From NCBI GenBank assembly GCA_965656185.1, contig CBFHJH010000011.1, forward strand, positions 1 to 64,000: a DNA stretch of 64,000 bases, written 5' to 3'. Source of the stretch: Croceimicrobium sp965656185. GTDB lineage: Bacteria > Bacteroidota > Bacteroidia > Flavobacteriales > Schleiferiaceae. Made by a program: the position numbers and the translations under genes. The notes below the pieces were generated by a model. It was not told the origin of the DNA and searched no databases. It saw only the letters and a program-made list of their open reading frames with translations. This document shows, one piece after another, positions 23,595 through 33,098 of this stretch (positions are counted from its first letter, which is position 1; every line of letters starts with the position of its first letter).

Positions 23595-25238
23595 ATGCGA
23601 AAAAAATACTCTCGAATTTTAGGTCCCCTGAGCTTGGTATTGGTCCTGATCTTTTCTTGGGCTTATCGTCCCGATTATTTTGAGATCAGCAAACAGCTCG
23701 ACATTTTCACCAATGTTTTTAAGGAGGTTTCCCTCTATTATGTAGACGATACCGAGCCGGGTCAATTGGCGGAAGAGGCGATCAATTCGATGCTTTCTAC
23801 CCTAGATCCTTATACCAATTACATCCCTGAGGAGGCGGTAGAGGACTTTAAAATTCAGCAGACCGGAAACTACGGAGGAATAGGTGCCTCGGTGGGAATC
23901 TTTGATGGTGCAGCTTTGGTTACTTCAGTTTATAAAGGCTTTGGCGCTGATAAGGCCGGGATAAAAGCGGGCGATGTTATTGAAGAAGTAGACGGTGAAA
24001 GTACCGAAGGTAGAGATGAAGAGTCGATCTCCGAATTTCTAAAGGGTGCACCCGGCACCGAAACCGAGTTAAAGGTTCGTCGTGGCGATAAGCTCTTGAA
24101 TATTAAGGTAGAACGCGAAGAGGTGCACCTTAAAGCGGTGCCTTTTAGTGGTTTTGTGGAAGATGGCTATGCCTATATTTCGCTAAATAGTTTTACCCAG
24201 AAATCGAGTGATGAGGTCTTAAAGGCCTGGAAAGATCTGAAGAAGAAGGCCGAGTTGAAAGGCTTGATCTTGGACCTGCGCAATAATCCTGGCGGATTGC
24301 TCAGTGAGGCGATCGCCCTTACCAACCTCTTTGTTCCGGAGGGTAAACCGGTAGTGCTTACCAAAGGGAAATTAGAGGAATGGCAAAAGACCTATCGTAC
24401 TCCTAAACCGGCTTTCGACAAGGAGATTCCAGTGGCGGTTTTGATCAACTCTGGCTCGGCTTCGGCCTCAGAGATCGTGGCGGGTACATTGCAGGATTAC
24501 GACCGTGGCCTTATAATCGGTCGTCGTTCTTTTGGCAAGGGATTGGTACAAGAATCGCGGATGTTGCCTTATGGCGCACAATTAAAGGTTACGATTGCCA
24601 AGTACTACACACCCAGTGGTCGCCTGATCCAGGCGATCGATTACGCCGAAAGGGCCGAAGATGGATCGGTAACTAAAATTCCGGATTCACTGCGTACAGC
24701 ATTTAAGACCACTAATGGGAGAACCGTACTTGATGGCGGAGGGATCGATCCCGATATCGAAACCGAGTCACCTTCGGCCAATGATCTGATCATCGCCCTG
24801 TTCCGCGATATGCACATTTTTGATTATGCTACCGAATTTTACCGAAAGCATGAGGCCATTGCAGCCGCGCAAGAATTTAAAATTAGCAAGGAGATCTGGG
24901 CTGACTTCAAGACCTGGTTAGCACAACGCGACTTTGACTTTGACAATCAAACCGGACGATTGATCGACCGTTTGGAGCAAGCTGCCGAGCAAGATGGTTA
25001 TAATGAGGCTTTAGCCAATGACCTTTCCGCCTTGAAGGCTTCTTATCAGAGCTATAAGAAAGGGGAGCTGGAAAAGAACCGCAGCATTGTAATGGAACTT
25101 TTGCAGGAAGAGATCGTGGCGCGCTATTATTACGATGCCGGTCGCTTGGCCAATGCTTTGCAGCATGATAATGATATTAGTACCGCTTTAAATTACTTGA
25201 AGGATCCAGCTGCTTATCAAGCGGTTTTAAAGCCCTAG
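23595..25238 (+). CDS. carboxyl-terminal processing protease, S41 family
   Basis: A 547-residue periplasmic serine protease. N-terminal membrane anchor/signal (about 8-24), PDZ domain (about 85-175, GGIGASVGIF ... KAGIKAGDVI), then the S41 fold. Catalytic S290 (GSASAS) and K315 (RSFGKGL) are 25 residues apart as in CtpA/D1P. C-terminal helical extension of ~130 residues. It follows rnpA by 43 bases, the common Bacteroidota order. Confidence 0.95.
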   Translation: MRKKYSRILGPLSLVLVLIFSWAYRPDYFEISKQLDIFTNVFKEVSLYYVDDTEPGQLAEEAINSMLSTLDPYTNYIPEEAVEDFKIQQTGNYGGIGASVGIFDGAALVTSVYKGFGADKAGIKAGDVIEEVDGESTEGRDEESISEFLKGAPGTETELKVRRGDKLLNIKVEREEVHLKAVPFSGFVEDGYAYISLNSFTQKSSDEVLKAWKDLKKKAELKGLILDLRNNPGGLLSEAIALTNLFVPEGKPVVLTKGKLEEWQKTYRTPKPAFDKEIPVAVLINSGSASASEIVAGTLQDYDRGLIIGRRSFGKGLVQESRMLPYGAQLKVTIAKYYTPSGRLIQAIDYAERAEDGSVTKIPDSLRTAFKTTNGRTVLDGGGIDPDIETESPSANDLIIALFRDMHIFDYATEFYRKHEAIAAAQEFKISKEIWADFKTWLAQRDFDFDNQTGRLIDRLEQAAEQDGYNEALANDLSALKASYQSYKKGELEKNRSIVMELLQEEIVARYYYDAGRLANALQHDNDISTALNYLKDPAAYQAVLKP

Positions 25239-25239
25239 C

Positions 25240-26511
25240 ATGTTTCCGAAATCGAAGTTTTGGTATAATTTAATCTTCTTCTGCCTCCTTTACTACGTGG
25301 TTTTGATTCCCTGGCAAGTAAGGTGGTTACCGGCTACTTTGGCGATGATGGTGGCGGGCTTGTTCTGGTTTTTGGCGGTCGATTTCAAAGCTAAAGCACA
25401 GCGAATCTCTTCTAATACCTTAGCCAGTCTGAGCTTTCTGACTTACCTTTTTGTGGTGATCGGAGCTATTTACAGTCCGGAGAGTAACCAAGCGGGTAAA
25501 GAGGTTTTCTCGAAATTACCATTATTGGCCTGGCCCTTAACCCTAGGGGCGATACCTAGTTTAAAGCGCCCGCGTTTTGAACTGATCTTAAAGGCCTTTG
25601 TGCTTTCTACCGCCTTGGCCTTGCTTTTATCTTTTGGCTATGCCTTGTATCGCTACACGCAAACCAGCAATACGGCGCTTTTCTACTTTAATGAATTACT
25701 GGCGCTCTTGCGAGTTCCCGCTCATTATATGGGCATGTATATCACCTTTGCCTATGCATTGGTCTTGCAACGCTGGGCTATTGGTAGACCTTTGTTCAAA
25801 GCGCCCATGGTCAATGGAGCCATATTATTACTCTTTGCCTTTAGCCTTATTTTTATTTGGGTTCGGATGCAGTACCTGCTCTTTTTCTTCGTGAACGCGA
25901 TAATTGCGCTCAGTTATTTAAAGGCCCGCTTTGGTTTGAAAAAAGCCAGCTTATACTTTTCCTTATACTCGATCGCTTTTGCGCTTTTACTGATCTTGAT
26001 TCCCAGGAGCAGAAGCCGCTTGGTAGATACTTATTACGAATTGCGCTCTTTTGATCGGATGATCGATAATAAACAGACCAATCCCCGAAAGTTCTTATGG
26101 ACCGAGGGGAGCGATTTAATTGCGGAGAATTTCTGGTGGGGACTTGGAACCGGGGCAGAGAATACTGCTCTGAACGAAAGACTTGAAAAGGTAGACGCTT
26201 TGTTTTGGGACGGGAAAACGACCTATCAGCTCTACGAAATGGGTTTTAACTATCACAATAGCTACCTCCAAGTATTTGCGGCCAATGGCTTTTTCGCCTT
26301 TCTCACTTTTTTGGCACTACTCTTCTTTCCCTTCTTCAAGTTGAAACGGCATCCTTACCGCCATGAAGCCAGGTTGTTCTTGCTCATTTGTATCGTGAGC
26401 TTCTTAACAGAAAGTATGTTGGAACGACAGGCGGGGGTATTGTTTTTTAGCTTTTTTTACGCCTTGCTGTTGGTTATGCCCAGTCCGGAAAGAGAGCAAC
26501 TTAAAGACTAA
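25240..26511 (+). CDS. O-antigen ligase/polymerase family membrane protein
   Basis: A 423-residue protein with about ten membrane segments and a large periplasmic loop near 275-350 (LWTEGSDLIAENFWWGLGTG), matching the Wzy_C/O-antigen ligase superfamily. It starts one base after the protease stop. The final LTESMLERQAGVLFFSFFYALL helix is shared with the next, convergent ligase. It probably moves or polymerises undecaprenyl-linked glycans. Confidence 0.88.
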   Translation: MFPKSKFWYNLIFFCLLYYVVLIPWQVRWLPATLAMMVAGLFWFLAVDFKAKAQRISSNTLASLSFLTYLFVVIGAIYSPESNQAGKEVFSKLPLLAWPLTLGAIPSLKRPRFELILKAFVLSTALALLLSFGYALYRYTQTSNTALFYFNELLALLRVPAHYMGMYITFAYALVLQRWAIGRPLFKAPMVNGAILLLFAFSLIFIWVRMQYLLFFFVNAIIALSYLKARFGLKKASLYFSLYSIAFALLLILIPRSRSRLVDTYYELRSFDRMIDNKQTNPRKFLWTEGSDLIAENFWWGLGTGAENTALNERLEKVDALFWDGKTTYQLYEMGFNYHNSYLQVFAANGFFAFLTFLALLFFPFFKLKRHPYRHEARLFLLICIVSFLTESMLERQAGVLFFSFFYALLLVMPSPEREQLKD

Positions 26512-27764
26512 GCACTTTTCTGGGTTTGACTGAGAAAGGTGGGGAAGAATACATTGAAGAGCACTACTCCCCAAGCCCGTTCGAACATGCTTTCGGTAAG
26601 CATACAGATGATAAAGAAAATCAGGGCGGCTAAAATGGCCGCTTGCTGGTTGTGCCAGGCATTCGAGGCGTAGAAGGAGAGTAAGATCAAGAGGCTGAAC
26701 AAGCCGATCAATCCCACGCTCAAGGGAGTTTCTAAATACTGATTATGCGCATTGTAGCGACGCTCTAAACCTTCTTTAAAGCCTAGTTCTCGGTAGCTGT
26801 TAAAAAGCTCCTGTTCACCGTCGCCAATACCATGCCCTAGCCAAAAGCGATCTTCCCACGCCGCTCGCGCACATTTCCATTCGGCTAAGCGGTAGGTGGC
26901 GCTATTGAAATCACTACCCGAAATATCGTAATCGAAGTTAGGAAAGGCGAGGTAGCGCGTTTTTATAGCTTGGGGGGCGAAGCTTAAAAAGCTCACAATT
27001 ACTATAAGTACCAGGCCAAGACTACCTAAAAGCAGACGGAACTGTTTGGCTTGTAGCAGCCAGATCAAGATCAATACGCCCAAGACCAGCGCCAGCGCCA
27101 AAATATTGATGCGGCCTTGTAGTAAAAAGAGGCCAATGCCTAAAAAAGCGATCAACGGAGCGGAAAGGAGGGCTGCGCTTTCTTTGTTCCGCCATCGAAA
27201 GACCAGCAGTAGAATAGCCAGTCCATAATGGGTACTCAAATAGCCCGGGTGCATAAAGGGTTCGGCAAAGGTTTCATAAAGGAAAAAGTAATGCTCTTGT
27301 ACGCCATTTTCACGCACATAAAACCAAGCCTCGGCTTCCCAAGCGCGATAAGTGGCGTAGGTCAAAGCAGCTCCTAAACTAAGCAGGCAGCCAAGAATAA
27401 AGGCCCAGCTCAGAAGATTACGGTCGGAACGATCAAAATGTCGGCCCAAGGCAATTAAAATGAGGGGGGCGCTTAAGAAGCTGAATTTCGTTTCCAGGTT
27501 TTCGAGACCACTCTGAAGATCTTCGCTGTAAAGCAGGCTGAGGGCGTAAAGAGCAAAGAAGGCCATGGAGGCCAGGGTTAATTTATGCTTGATGCTGTAG
27601 CGCCAATCTTCTTTTCTTAAACTAATGATGGCCACTAGGAGGAGGGCTAATAGAATCAAATTGCTGAGGCCGGCCAAGCCAAAGGGAATACTCATTAGTC
27701 CCAGGGCCAGAAGCCCCAAGGCGAGCTTTTTTAGCTGCGGATCAAGAGAGCGGATACTGTCCAC
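26508..27764 (-). CDS. O-antigen ligase/polymerase family membrane protein
   Basis: A 418-residue relative of the convergent ligase at 25240. It has about ten membrane segments, a periplasmic loop with WKCARAAWEDRFWLGHGIGDGEQELF, and the shared ending LTESMFERAWGVVLFNVFF. The start overlaps the WecA-like gene by 23 bases. It shares a 4-base CTAA with the stop of the convergent gene. Last gene of the polysaccharide operon. Confidence 0.88.
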   Translation of the reverse strand: MDSIRSLDPQLKKLALGLLALGLMSIPFGLAGLSNLILLALLLVAIISLRKEDWRYSIKHKLTLASMAFFALYALSLLYSEDLQSGLENLETKFSFLSAPLILIALGRHFDRSDRNLLSWAFILGCLLSLGAALTYATYRAWEAEAWFYVRENGVQEHYFFLYETFAEPFMHPGYLSTHYGLAILLLVFRWRNKESAALLSAPLIAFLGIGLFLLQGRINILALALVLGVLILIWLLQAKQFRLLLGSLGLVLIVIVSFLSFAPQAIKTRYLAFPNFDYDISGSDFNSATYRLAEWKCARAAWEDRFWLGHGIGDGEQELFNSYRELGFKEGLERRYNAHNQYLETPLSVGLIGLFSLLILLSFYASNAWHNQQAAILAALIFFIICMLTESMFERAWGVVLFNVFFPTFLSQTQKSA

Positions 27765-28827
27765 GGCTTTTTAGTTTTTGCTTAATAAGAAAGGGAACTT
27801 GCGATAGACCTACAGCCAGAATCAGCACTAATCCGAAAAGGATGGAGGCCCGCAGGTAATCGTTCAAATACCAAGTAAGGGCAATAAGTAGAGCGTTGAT
27901 ACCTACTAACCAAAGGGTGGTTTGTAAATGGTTCAAGCCGATGTCCAGTAAGACGTGATGTAAGTGATTGCGGTCTGCCTTGAGTGGAGAAACACGCTTG
28001 ATGAAAACACGAATAAAAACCACCCTTGCCGTATCCACGATAGGCAGAAGGAGTATGGCAAAGGCAAATAACATAGCATCTATATGCTCTAGTATTTGAT
28101 CATCGATCAGGGCGTTCGCTTGCAGGAAGTAGATACTAAGCAGAGCGGCGAAAAAACCGAGGATCATCGATCCGGTATCGCCCATAAAGATCTTAGCTCT
28201 GACCAAATTATAGCGTAAAAAGGCGCTTTGGGCACCAATTATACAAAGGCATAAGGTTAAGAAAAGGGCTTTGTCTAGGGCATAGAATAAGGAAGCATAA
28301 ACGCCACTTACCAGGATGCCGGTGAGCGAACTAAGGCCATTCACCCCATCGATGAAATTAAAGGAGTTGATGATGCCTAGAAAGAAGATAAAGCTAAGGG
28401 CCAGACTGCCCCAGTAAGGGAGCTCGTAAATTCCAAAGAGTCCGTACAACTGCACCAATCGAACGTCTCCTTGAATAGCAACTACCGCAATGGCTAAGAC
28501 CTGCCCCACCATTTTTTTGTAGGGAACCAAGGGGTATAGGTCATCCTTAACTCCGGTAATGAATAGGATGATCAAGGCTACTAAAACCGAATTGAGGGTG
28601 CTGTTCGCTAGGTGAGCCGTGAAAAAAATGAAGGAGAGGATCAGTCCGCCGAAAATTGCAATTCCGCCTAAGGGCGAAATACGCTGCGCATGTTGCTTTC
28701 TTTCGTCTGGACGATCATAGAGTTTCTTAACCAGTGATAAGCGGATAATGGCGGGAATGGAGAAGTAAGTGATAGCAAAGGCGGTAAGGGTGGCCGCCAG
28801 GTAAATAAGATCTTGATACTGCTCCAT
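27742..28827 (-). CDS. WecA/MraY-like polyprenyl-phosphate glycosyl-1-phosphate transferase
   Basis: This membrane enzyme moves a sugar-1-phosphate from a UDP-sugar to undecaprenyl phosphate, the first step of a lipid-linked glycan. Motifs: RPDERKQHAQRISPLGG, the catalytic NFIDGVNGLSSLTG with its Asp, and FMGDTGSMILG. About eleven membrane segments, 361 residues from the ATG giving MEQYQDL. An upstream in-frame start would overlap the preceding glycosyltransferase and lacks family similarity. Confidence 0.92.
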   Translation of the reverse strand: MEQYQDLIYLAATLTAFAITYFSIPAIIRLSLVKKLYDRPDERKQHAQRISPLGGIAIFGGLILSFIFFTAHLANSTLNSVLVALIILFITGVKDDLYPLVPYKKMVGQVLAIAVVAIQGDVRLVQLYGLFGIYELPYWGSLALSFIFFLGIINSFNFIDGVNGLSSLTGILVSGVYASLFYALDKALFLTLCLCIIGAQSAFLRYNLVRAKIFMGDTGSMILGFFAALLSIYFLQANALIDDQILEHIDAMLFAFAILLLPIVDTARVVFIRVFIKRVSPLKADRNHLHHVLLDIGLNHLQTTLWLVGINALLIALTWYLNDYLRASILFGLVLILAVGLSQVPFLIKQKLKSRGQYPLS

Positions 28828-28846
28828 AGACTCAAAATTACAATTC

Positions 28847-29680
28847 CTAATCGGTAACTTGATGCTGAGTGAGGGCTGCTTCATTTTGCGCTTCGCGATA
28901 AGGGTCGCGCAACCAGCCGTGTTTATTAAAATACTGCCAGGCCGAGCGCGAGTGCAATAGCAAGGGACGCAGGGAACGGTAGGAGCTTTTTTGATACTCG
29001 TGAATCACTTGTACTTCGGGCCAGTAGATGGTTTTTCCTTTTTCGCCTAAGCGCCGTGATAGATCTACATCCTCCAAGTATAAAAAGAAGCGAGGGTCGA
29101 AACCTCCGATCGCTCGCAGTATTTCCCCCCGGCAAAACATGAAGCATCCGCTTAAAACGGGTACCATCATGCTTTTAGTGCTATCGAGTCCTTTCAGCTC
29201 ATAAGCCTCCGCTCTTGCGCGGTAAAGATTTTGCAAAGGGCCAGGCAAAAAACGCCGCACAAATAGATCACTGGGGCGTGGCAGTAATTTACGCAAGCCT
29301 TGGTCGCTGCCATCGGGCCACACGATCTGGGGCATCAATAAACTTATTTCTGGCTCAGACTCCATCTGCGCATAGATCAGCTTTAGGTCCTTAGCGGTGA
29401 AGCGCACGTCGGGATTGGCGATAAGGTGGTATTTGGCTTGGTACTTGGGGTCTAGGATGGCTCGATTATGGCCTCGCCCATAGCCTTGATTTTCGCTTTG
29501 AGGGAGGTAATCGATCGTATCGCTTAAGGAGTTGAAGTCAAAGTCGGTATAACCAGGCGCATTATCGATAAAGACCAATTTAATGGCCAAGGAGCTTCCT
29601 AGGCAAGCTTGGCTGAGATGCTCGATTTGCTTTTTACTGTTGTGGTATAAGACCACCGATATGCACAGGTCCAATTCCAT
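28847..29680 (-). CDS. family 2 glycosyltransferase (rhamnosyltransferase-like)
   Basis: A 277-residue cytoplasmic GT2 enzyme. The Rossmann start SVVLYHNSKKQIEHL, FIDNAPG, NQGYGRGHN, NPDVRF (the metal-binding D) and FFLYLEDVDLSRRLG are in the order of WbbL-like rhamnosyltransferases. Sugar specificity is not certain. Confidence 0.88.
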   Translation of the reverse strand: MELDLCISVVLYHNSKKQIEHLSQACLGSSLAIKLVFIDNAPGYTDFDFNSLSDTIDYLPQSENQGYGRGHNRAILDPKYQAKYHLIANPDVRFTAKDLKLIYAQMESEPEISLLMPQIVWPDGSDQGLRKLLPRPSDLFVRRFLPGPLQNLYRARAEAYELKGLDSTKSMMVPVLSGCFMFCRGEILRAIGGFDPRFFLYLEDVDLSRRLGEKGKTIYWPEVQVIHEYQKSSYRSLRPLLLHSRSAWQYFNKHGWLRDPYREAQNEAALTQHQVTD

Positions 29681-29681
29681 T

Positions 29682-30146
29682 TTACAAAGCTAGTTCCTCA
29701 GGATGCTCGCGNNNNNNNNNNNNNNNNNNNNNNNNNNNNNNNNNNNNNNNNNNNNNNNNNNNNNNNNNNNNNNNNNNNNNNNNNNNNNNNNNNNNNNNNN
29801 NNNNNNNCAGATCGCTTCCTAGAAAACCTTTTATGGCTTTAAAGAAATCGGCCTTAAAGGTGCTGTCATCATCGGGGAAAAGCAAGTAATGACTTTCGTG
29901 TTCGCTTTCAAAAAGCTTCTGCAAAGCAATGTTTCGAGCTTTGGAGAGGCTCAGCTGGTGACCTATGTCTATACAGTCTAGGCTTAAAAGCTCGTCATTA
30001 CTTTTAAAGGCAAAAGGCTTTCCCTGATTAACGATAATTAGATGAACCGATAAGCCTTGGCTTTGGCCACTGATCGAGTCGATCAGTGCCTGTAATAGGG
30101 CCGACTGCGCTCCGGTGCTGATAAATATGAGGTCGCTATTCATCAT
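29682..30146 (-). CDS. glycosyltransferase, interrupted by an N-run
   Basis: The N-terminal ~113 residues form a GT-A fold: start LIFISTGAQSALLQALIDSI, ARNIAL and the DxD-like FPDDDSTF. After 96 N (29712-29807) only REHPEELAL remains before the stop. Counting the gap the protein is 154 residues, shorter than usual for the family, so real sequence is probably missing here. Its ATG overlaps the stop of the preceding glycosyltransferase by 4 bases and its stop is one base before the next. Confidence 0.7.
   Translation of the reverse strand: MMNSDLIFISTGAQSALLQALIDSISGQSQGLSVHLIIVNQGKPFAFKSNDELLSLDCIDIGHQLSLSKARNIALQKLFESEHESHYLLFPDDDSTFKADFFKAIKGFLGSDLXXXXXXXXXXXXXXXXXXXXXXXXXXXXXXXXREHPEELAL
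29712..29807. other. assembly gap (96 N) in a glycosyltransferase gene
   Basis: The remaining C-terminus after the gap is only nine residues, so the gap likely hides more than its nominal length. Confidence 0.8.
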
Positions 30147-31123
30147 AATTCCCGAACATAAGTAGTACCGGCATTGGCGCCTAAGCTATGGTAAATGATG
30201 CGAATTAGGAACTGCGGTAAAAATTGAGCCATAAGAAGGTAATAGCGCGCCAGTTTTAGGCCAGGGTTCAATTGTAAACATTGTTTCAAGTGGCTTTTCG
30301 CCTTGGTTCTTTGGAAGTTGTGAAAGATGAAGCTGCGACCCAGGTACAGGTGGTACATGCTGGCTTTGAAATTTTGGGTAGCCTTCTCCTTGCTTTTTAG
30401 CTTCCGCATCAGCTTCATATCCCGGTCGCTCATCTTTCCGGCCCGAATGGAGCGCTGGGTGATCTCGTCGAATTCTTTAGGGTTGGCTTTGGTCGAAAGT
30501 GCGGTAGGCACGATGCGGTATTGTACCACAACCTCTGGGAGTTGATGCACCTTTCCGTGTTTGGACAATTGATAAAGCAACATATAGTCGACGATGTATT
30601 GCTGGATGGGTTCATAATAACCCCCTACCGCATCAAAGGCCTTCCGACGGTACATCACCGAGCTGTGCGACCAAGGATTCCTTTGCTCTTGATGGCGGCG
30701 GTTCTCCGCATCGCTAATGGGTTTCTTCTCGGTATATAGATAGTTGCCATCCTTATCGATAATGTCTACAAAACCACCTACCAAAACATAGTCGGGATTG
30801 TTTTCTAGAAATGTACTTTGTTGGGCCAAGCGGTCTTTCAGACAAATATCATCGGCATCGATAATAGCAATGTATTTGCCGCTACTTTGAGCAATGGCTC
30901 GGTTTTTTGCCGTGGCCACTCCAGTGTTTTCTTGGCAGATCAGTTTGATGCGAGGATCTTCAAAGGAGCGGATCAGCTCTACGGTATTATCGCTACTGCC
31001 ATCGTCGATGATAATGAATTCAAAATCTTCGAAACTTTGGGCCAAGACCGAGCGAATAGTGTCTCCAATATAAGGGAGTCCATTCATAACACTCATTATT
31101 ACACTTACCAAAGGAGAAGTCAT
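30143..31123 (-). CDS. family 2 glycosyltransferase
   Basis: A 326-residue GT2 enzyme with SVIMSVMNGLPYIGDTI, IIIDDGSSDNT, NTGVATAKNRAI and the metal motif IIDADD. A C-terminal helix-rich segment with a short hydrophobic end (about 290-315) may touch the membrane. Its ATG overlaps the flippase stop (ATGA). Confidence 0.92.
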   Translation of the reverse strand: MTSPLVSVIMSVMNGLPYIGDTIRSVLAQSFEDFEFIIIDDGSSDNTVELIRSFEDPRIKLICQENTGVATAKNRAIAQSSGKYIAIIDADDICLKDRLAQQSTFLENNPDYVLVGGFVDIIDKDGNYLYTEKKPISDAENRRHQEQRNPWSHSSVMYRRKAFDAVGGYYEPIQQYIVDYMLLYQLSKHGKVHQLPEVVVQYRIVPTALSTKANPKEFDEITQRSIRAGKMSDRDMKLMRKLKSKEKATQNFKASMYHLYLGRSFIFHNFQRTKAKSHLKQCLQLNPGLKLARYYLLMAQFLPQFLIRIIYHSLGANAGTTYVREL

Positions 31124-32358
31124 GGCCGGCTGTATTTATAAAAGGCGGTGACGGATAAGAGAGCTAAGATACTTTCTGTTAGGATACGAGCGTAGGCGGC
31201 GCCTTGGGCCTGCCATTGCGAGATCAGAATGTAATTGATCCCAATGCTTAAAAGCCCGGTGAGCAGCACGATTCGCATATAGATCTTATCCTTTCCTAAA
31301 ACCAGTAGGCCTTGTTGTAAAAAGAGATGAGCGAAAACTCCAATGAATAGAATGGGGGCCATCCATTGCAGGTAAGGTATGGAAGCGAGGTAATCCTGGC
31401 CAAATATTATCGGCACCAGCCAAGGAGCAATAAAAATACCGGAAATGACCAATACCGCTACCGCAAGAGCGAGCAGGGCCACGAATTTGCGGTGTTTGGC
31501 CAAATATTGCTTGCGGTCTTGTTTTATTAAATTGGATAAATGTGGAAAAAGGGCACCGTGCAAAGGCTGAAAAAGTACATTTTGCCCCACATTGATAAGC
31601 TTACTGGCGGCCGCAAATAAACCCAATTGTTGGGGACTCATTAAAAATCCACCCATGGGAATCGAAATGAAACCGTACAATCGAGTCGAAAAGTTGGAAA
31701 TGAAGATAAAGCGCGACTCGTTAAGTGCCGCCTTGATCTGCGCCAGGTCGAAGTGGAATAGTTTTAGGCCTTTATGTTCTCTAAAAGCAAGCCAAAGCAA
31801 GCCGATCGTCATGCCAATGGTAGCGCTTCCGTTAATGAAATTAAGCCAGAGGTAATCGTCTGGACCGTTGATTAAGAGAAAGATCAAGGTAGTGGCTAGT
31901 CCTTTCATGAATACATTGGCCAGGGCGATCTTACCGGCTTTTTCGGTGCCTAAGAATAGGAAGTCGGGGTTTAAGGAAGCGCCAATGATCATAGGGATAC
32001 TTAGTAGTAATAGGGCGGCATTTTCGAAAAACTTTGGTACCACTAAAATGAGCAGGCCCAAAAGTAAGGTTGAGCCTAACATCAAAAGGAATTTAGCGCT
32101 AAGCACGGCAGCGAAGACCGCGGCCAAACGAGCGGGATCGTCTTTAATTTGCGCCACTTTTCGGGTGGCGGTGGTAAAAAAGCCAAATTCAACTACCGAA
32201 ACGAAATACACCATGATCACCCCGGCAAATTCGGTGAGGGCGTATGCGCTGGGACCCAATACCCGCGTGATATAAGGGATAATGATAAGGGGGAATACGT
32301 AGCTGGCTAACTGCGAAAGCGATAAATAGCTAATATTTCGTCTTAGATTTGTAGCCAA
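31120..32358 (-). CDS. Wzx-type polysaccharide flippase
   Basis: A 412-residue MOP-superfamily transporter with 11-12 membrane segments. The start ITRVLGPSAYALTEFAG and the middle RLYGFISIPMGGFLM are typical of Wzx. It would flip undecaprenyl-linked repeat units across the inner membrane. The start is a TTG (MATNLRR); no in-frame ATG is upstream, and a TAATTTTG promoter ends 16 bases before it. First gene of the six-gene minus-strand operon. Confidence 0.9.
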   Translation of the reverse strand: MATNLRRNISYLSLSQLASYVFPLIIIPYITRVLGPSAYALTEFAGVIMVYFVSVVEFGFFTTATRKVAQIKDDPARLAAVFAAVLSAKFLLMLGSTLLLGLLILVVPKFFENAALLLLSIPMIIGASLNPDFLFLGTEKAGKIALANVFMKGLATTLIFLLINGPDDYLWLNFINGSATIGMTIGLLWLAFREHKGLKLFHFDLAQIKAALNESRFIFISNFSTRLYGFISIPMGGFLMSPQQLGLFAAASKLINVGQNVLFQPLHGALFPHLSNLIKQDRKQYLAKHRKFVALLALAVAVLVISGIFIAPWLVPIIFGQDYLASIPYLQWMAPILFIGVFAHLFLQQGLLVLGKDKIYMRIVLLTGLLSIGINYILISQWQAQGAAYARILTESILALLSVTAFYKYSRP

Positions 32359-32374
32359 TAATAGGATTTGCGGT

Positions 32375-32382
32375 CAAAATTA
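32375..32382 (-). promoter_or_regulatory. -7 promoter element for the polysaccharide operon (wzx first)
   Basis: The minus strand reads TAATTTTG, an exact TAnnTTTG match, 16 bases before the TTG start. Confidence 0.6.
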
Positions 32383-32416
32383 ATCCTTTTGAACGTATAA
32401 TTAGAAGACAATCGAT

Positions 32417-33058
32417 TTGAAGAAGAACTCCTTATACATCAGTCTACGCCGTTTTTGGGTGGCCTACAAGCTTATTTTTAAATCCTATTCTTACCTCAAT
32501 AAGACGGGGTTCATCAAGTCTCATCAGTACATAGAGCCCTTAGATGCAGCAGGGCAGGCTATTCCCTGGATGAACTATGCTTTTGTGGAATTGCTGAACG
32601 AGCGCCTTAATACCACGCAGCGCATGTTCGAATATGGCGCTGGTTTCTCTTCCCTGTATTTTTCGAAAAGGGTGGCCGAGATCACTTCCATTGAATACGA
32701 TAGCACTTGGGAAGAAAAGCTCAAGGAACTCCTGAAGGATTGCGCTAATCACCGACTGCTCTTTAGTCCAGTTGGGGAAGATTATATCAAGGCGGCGCAA
32801 GAAACTGGCGGAAATTACGATCTGATCTTGGTAGACGGTCGTGAGCGCGTGGCTTGCTTCAAAGCCAGTATCGAGGCGCTTAGTCCTCATGGAGTACTCA
32901 TTTTAGATGATTCCGATCGCGAAGAATATCAGACAGCCTTTAGCTATGCCCAAGAAATGGGTTTCAAAAATCTACGTATTTCCGGACTTAAACCATTTTC
33001 CTTTTTACGGGAGGAGAGTACTTTCTTTTACCGCGAGGATAACTGCTTGGGTCTTTAA
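32417..33058 (+). CDS. SAM-dependent methyltransferase-like protein
   Basis: A 213-residue class I methyltransferase-like protein. Motif I is FEYGAGFSSLYFS, followed by IEYD and a motif-post segment LILVDGRERVACFKAS, HGVLILDD. It is divergent from the flippase and probably modifies a sugar or nucleotide-sugar for the polysaccharide. Start is a TTG (MKKNSLYI); the next ATG is ~50 residues in, after a conserved basic N-terminus, so TTG is preferred. Confidence 0.78.
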   Translation: MKKNSLYISLRRFWVAYKLIFKSYSYLNKTGFIKSHQYIEPLDAAGQAIPWMNYAFVELLNERLNTTQRMFEYGAGFSSLYFSKRVAEITSIEYDSTWEEKLKELLKDCANHRLLFSPVGEDYIKAAQETGGNYDLILVDGRERVACFKASIEALSPHGVLILDDSDREEYQTAFSYAQEMGFKNLRISGLKPFSFLREESTFFYREDNCLGL

Positions 33059-33098
33059 GCTGCGGCTGAAAGGAATCTAATTGTGGTCGCTATGCGAA

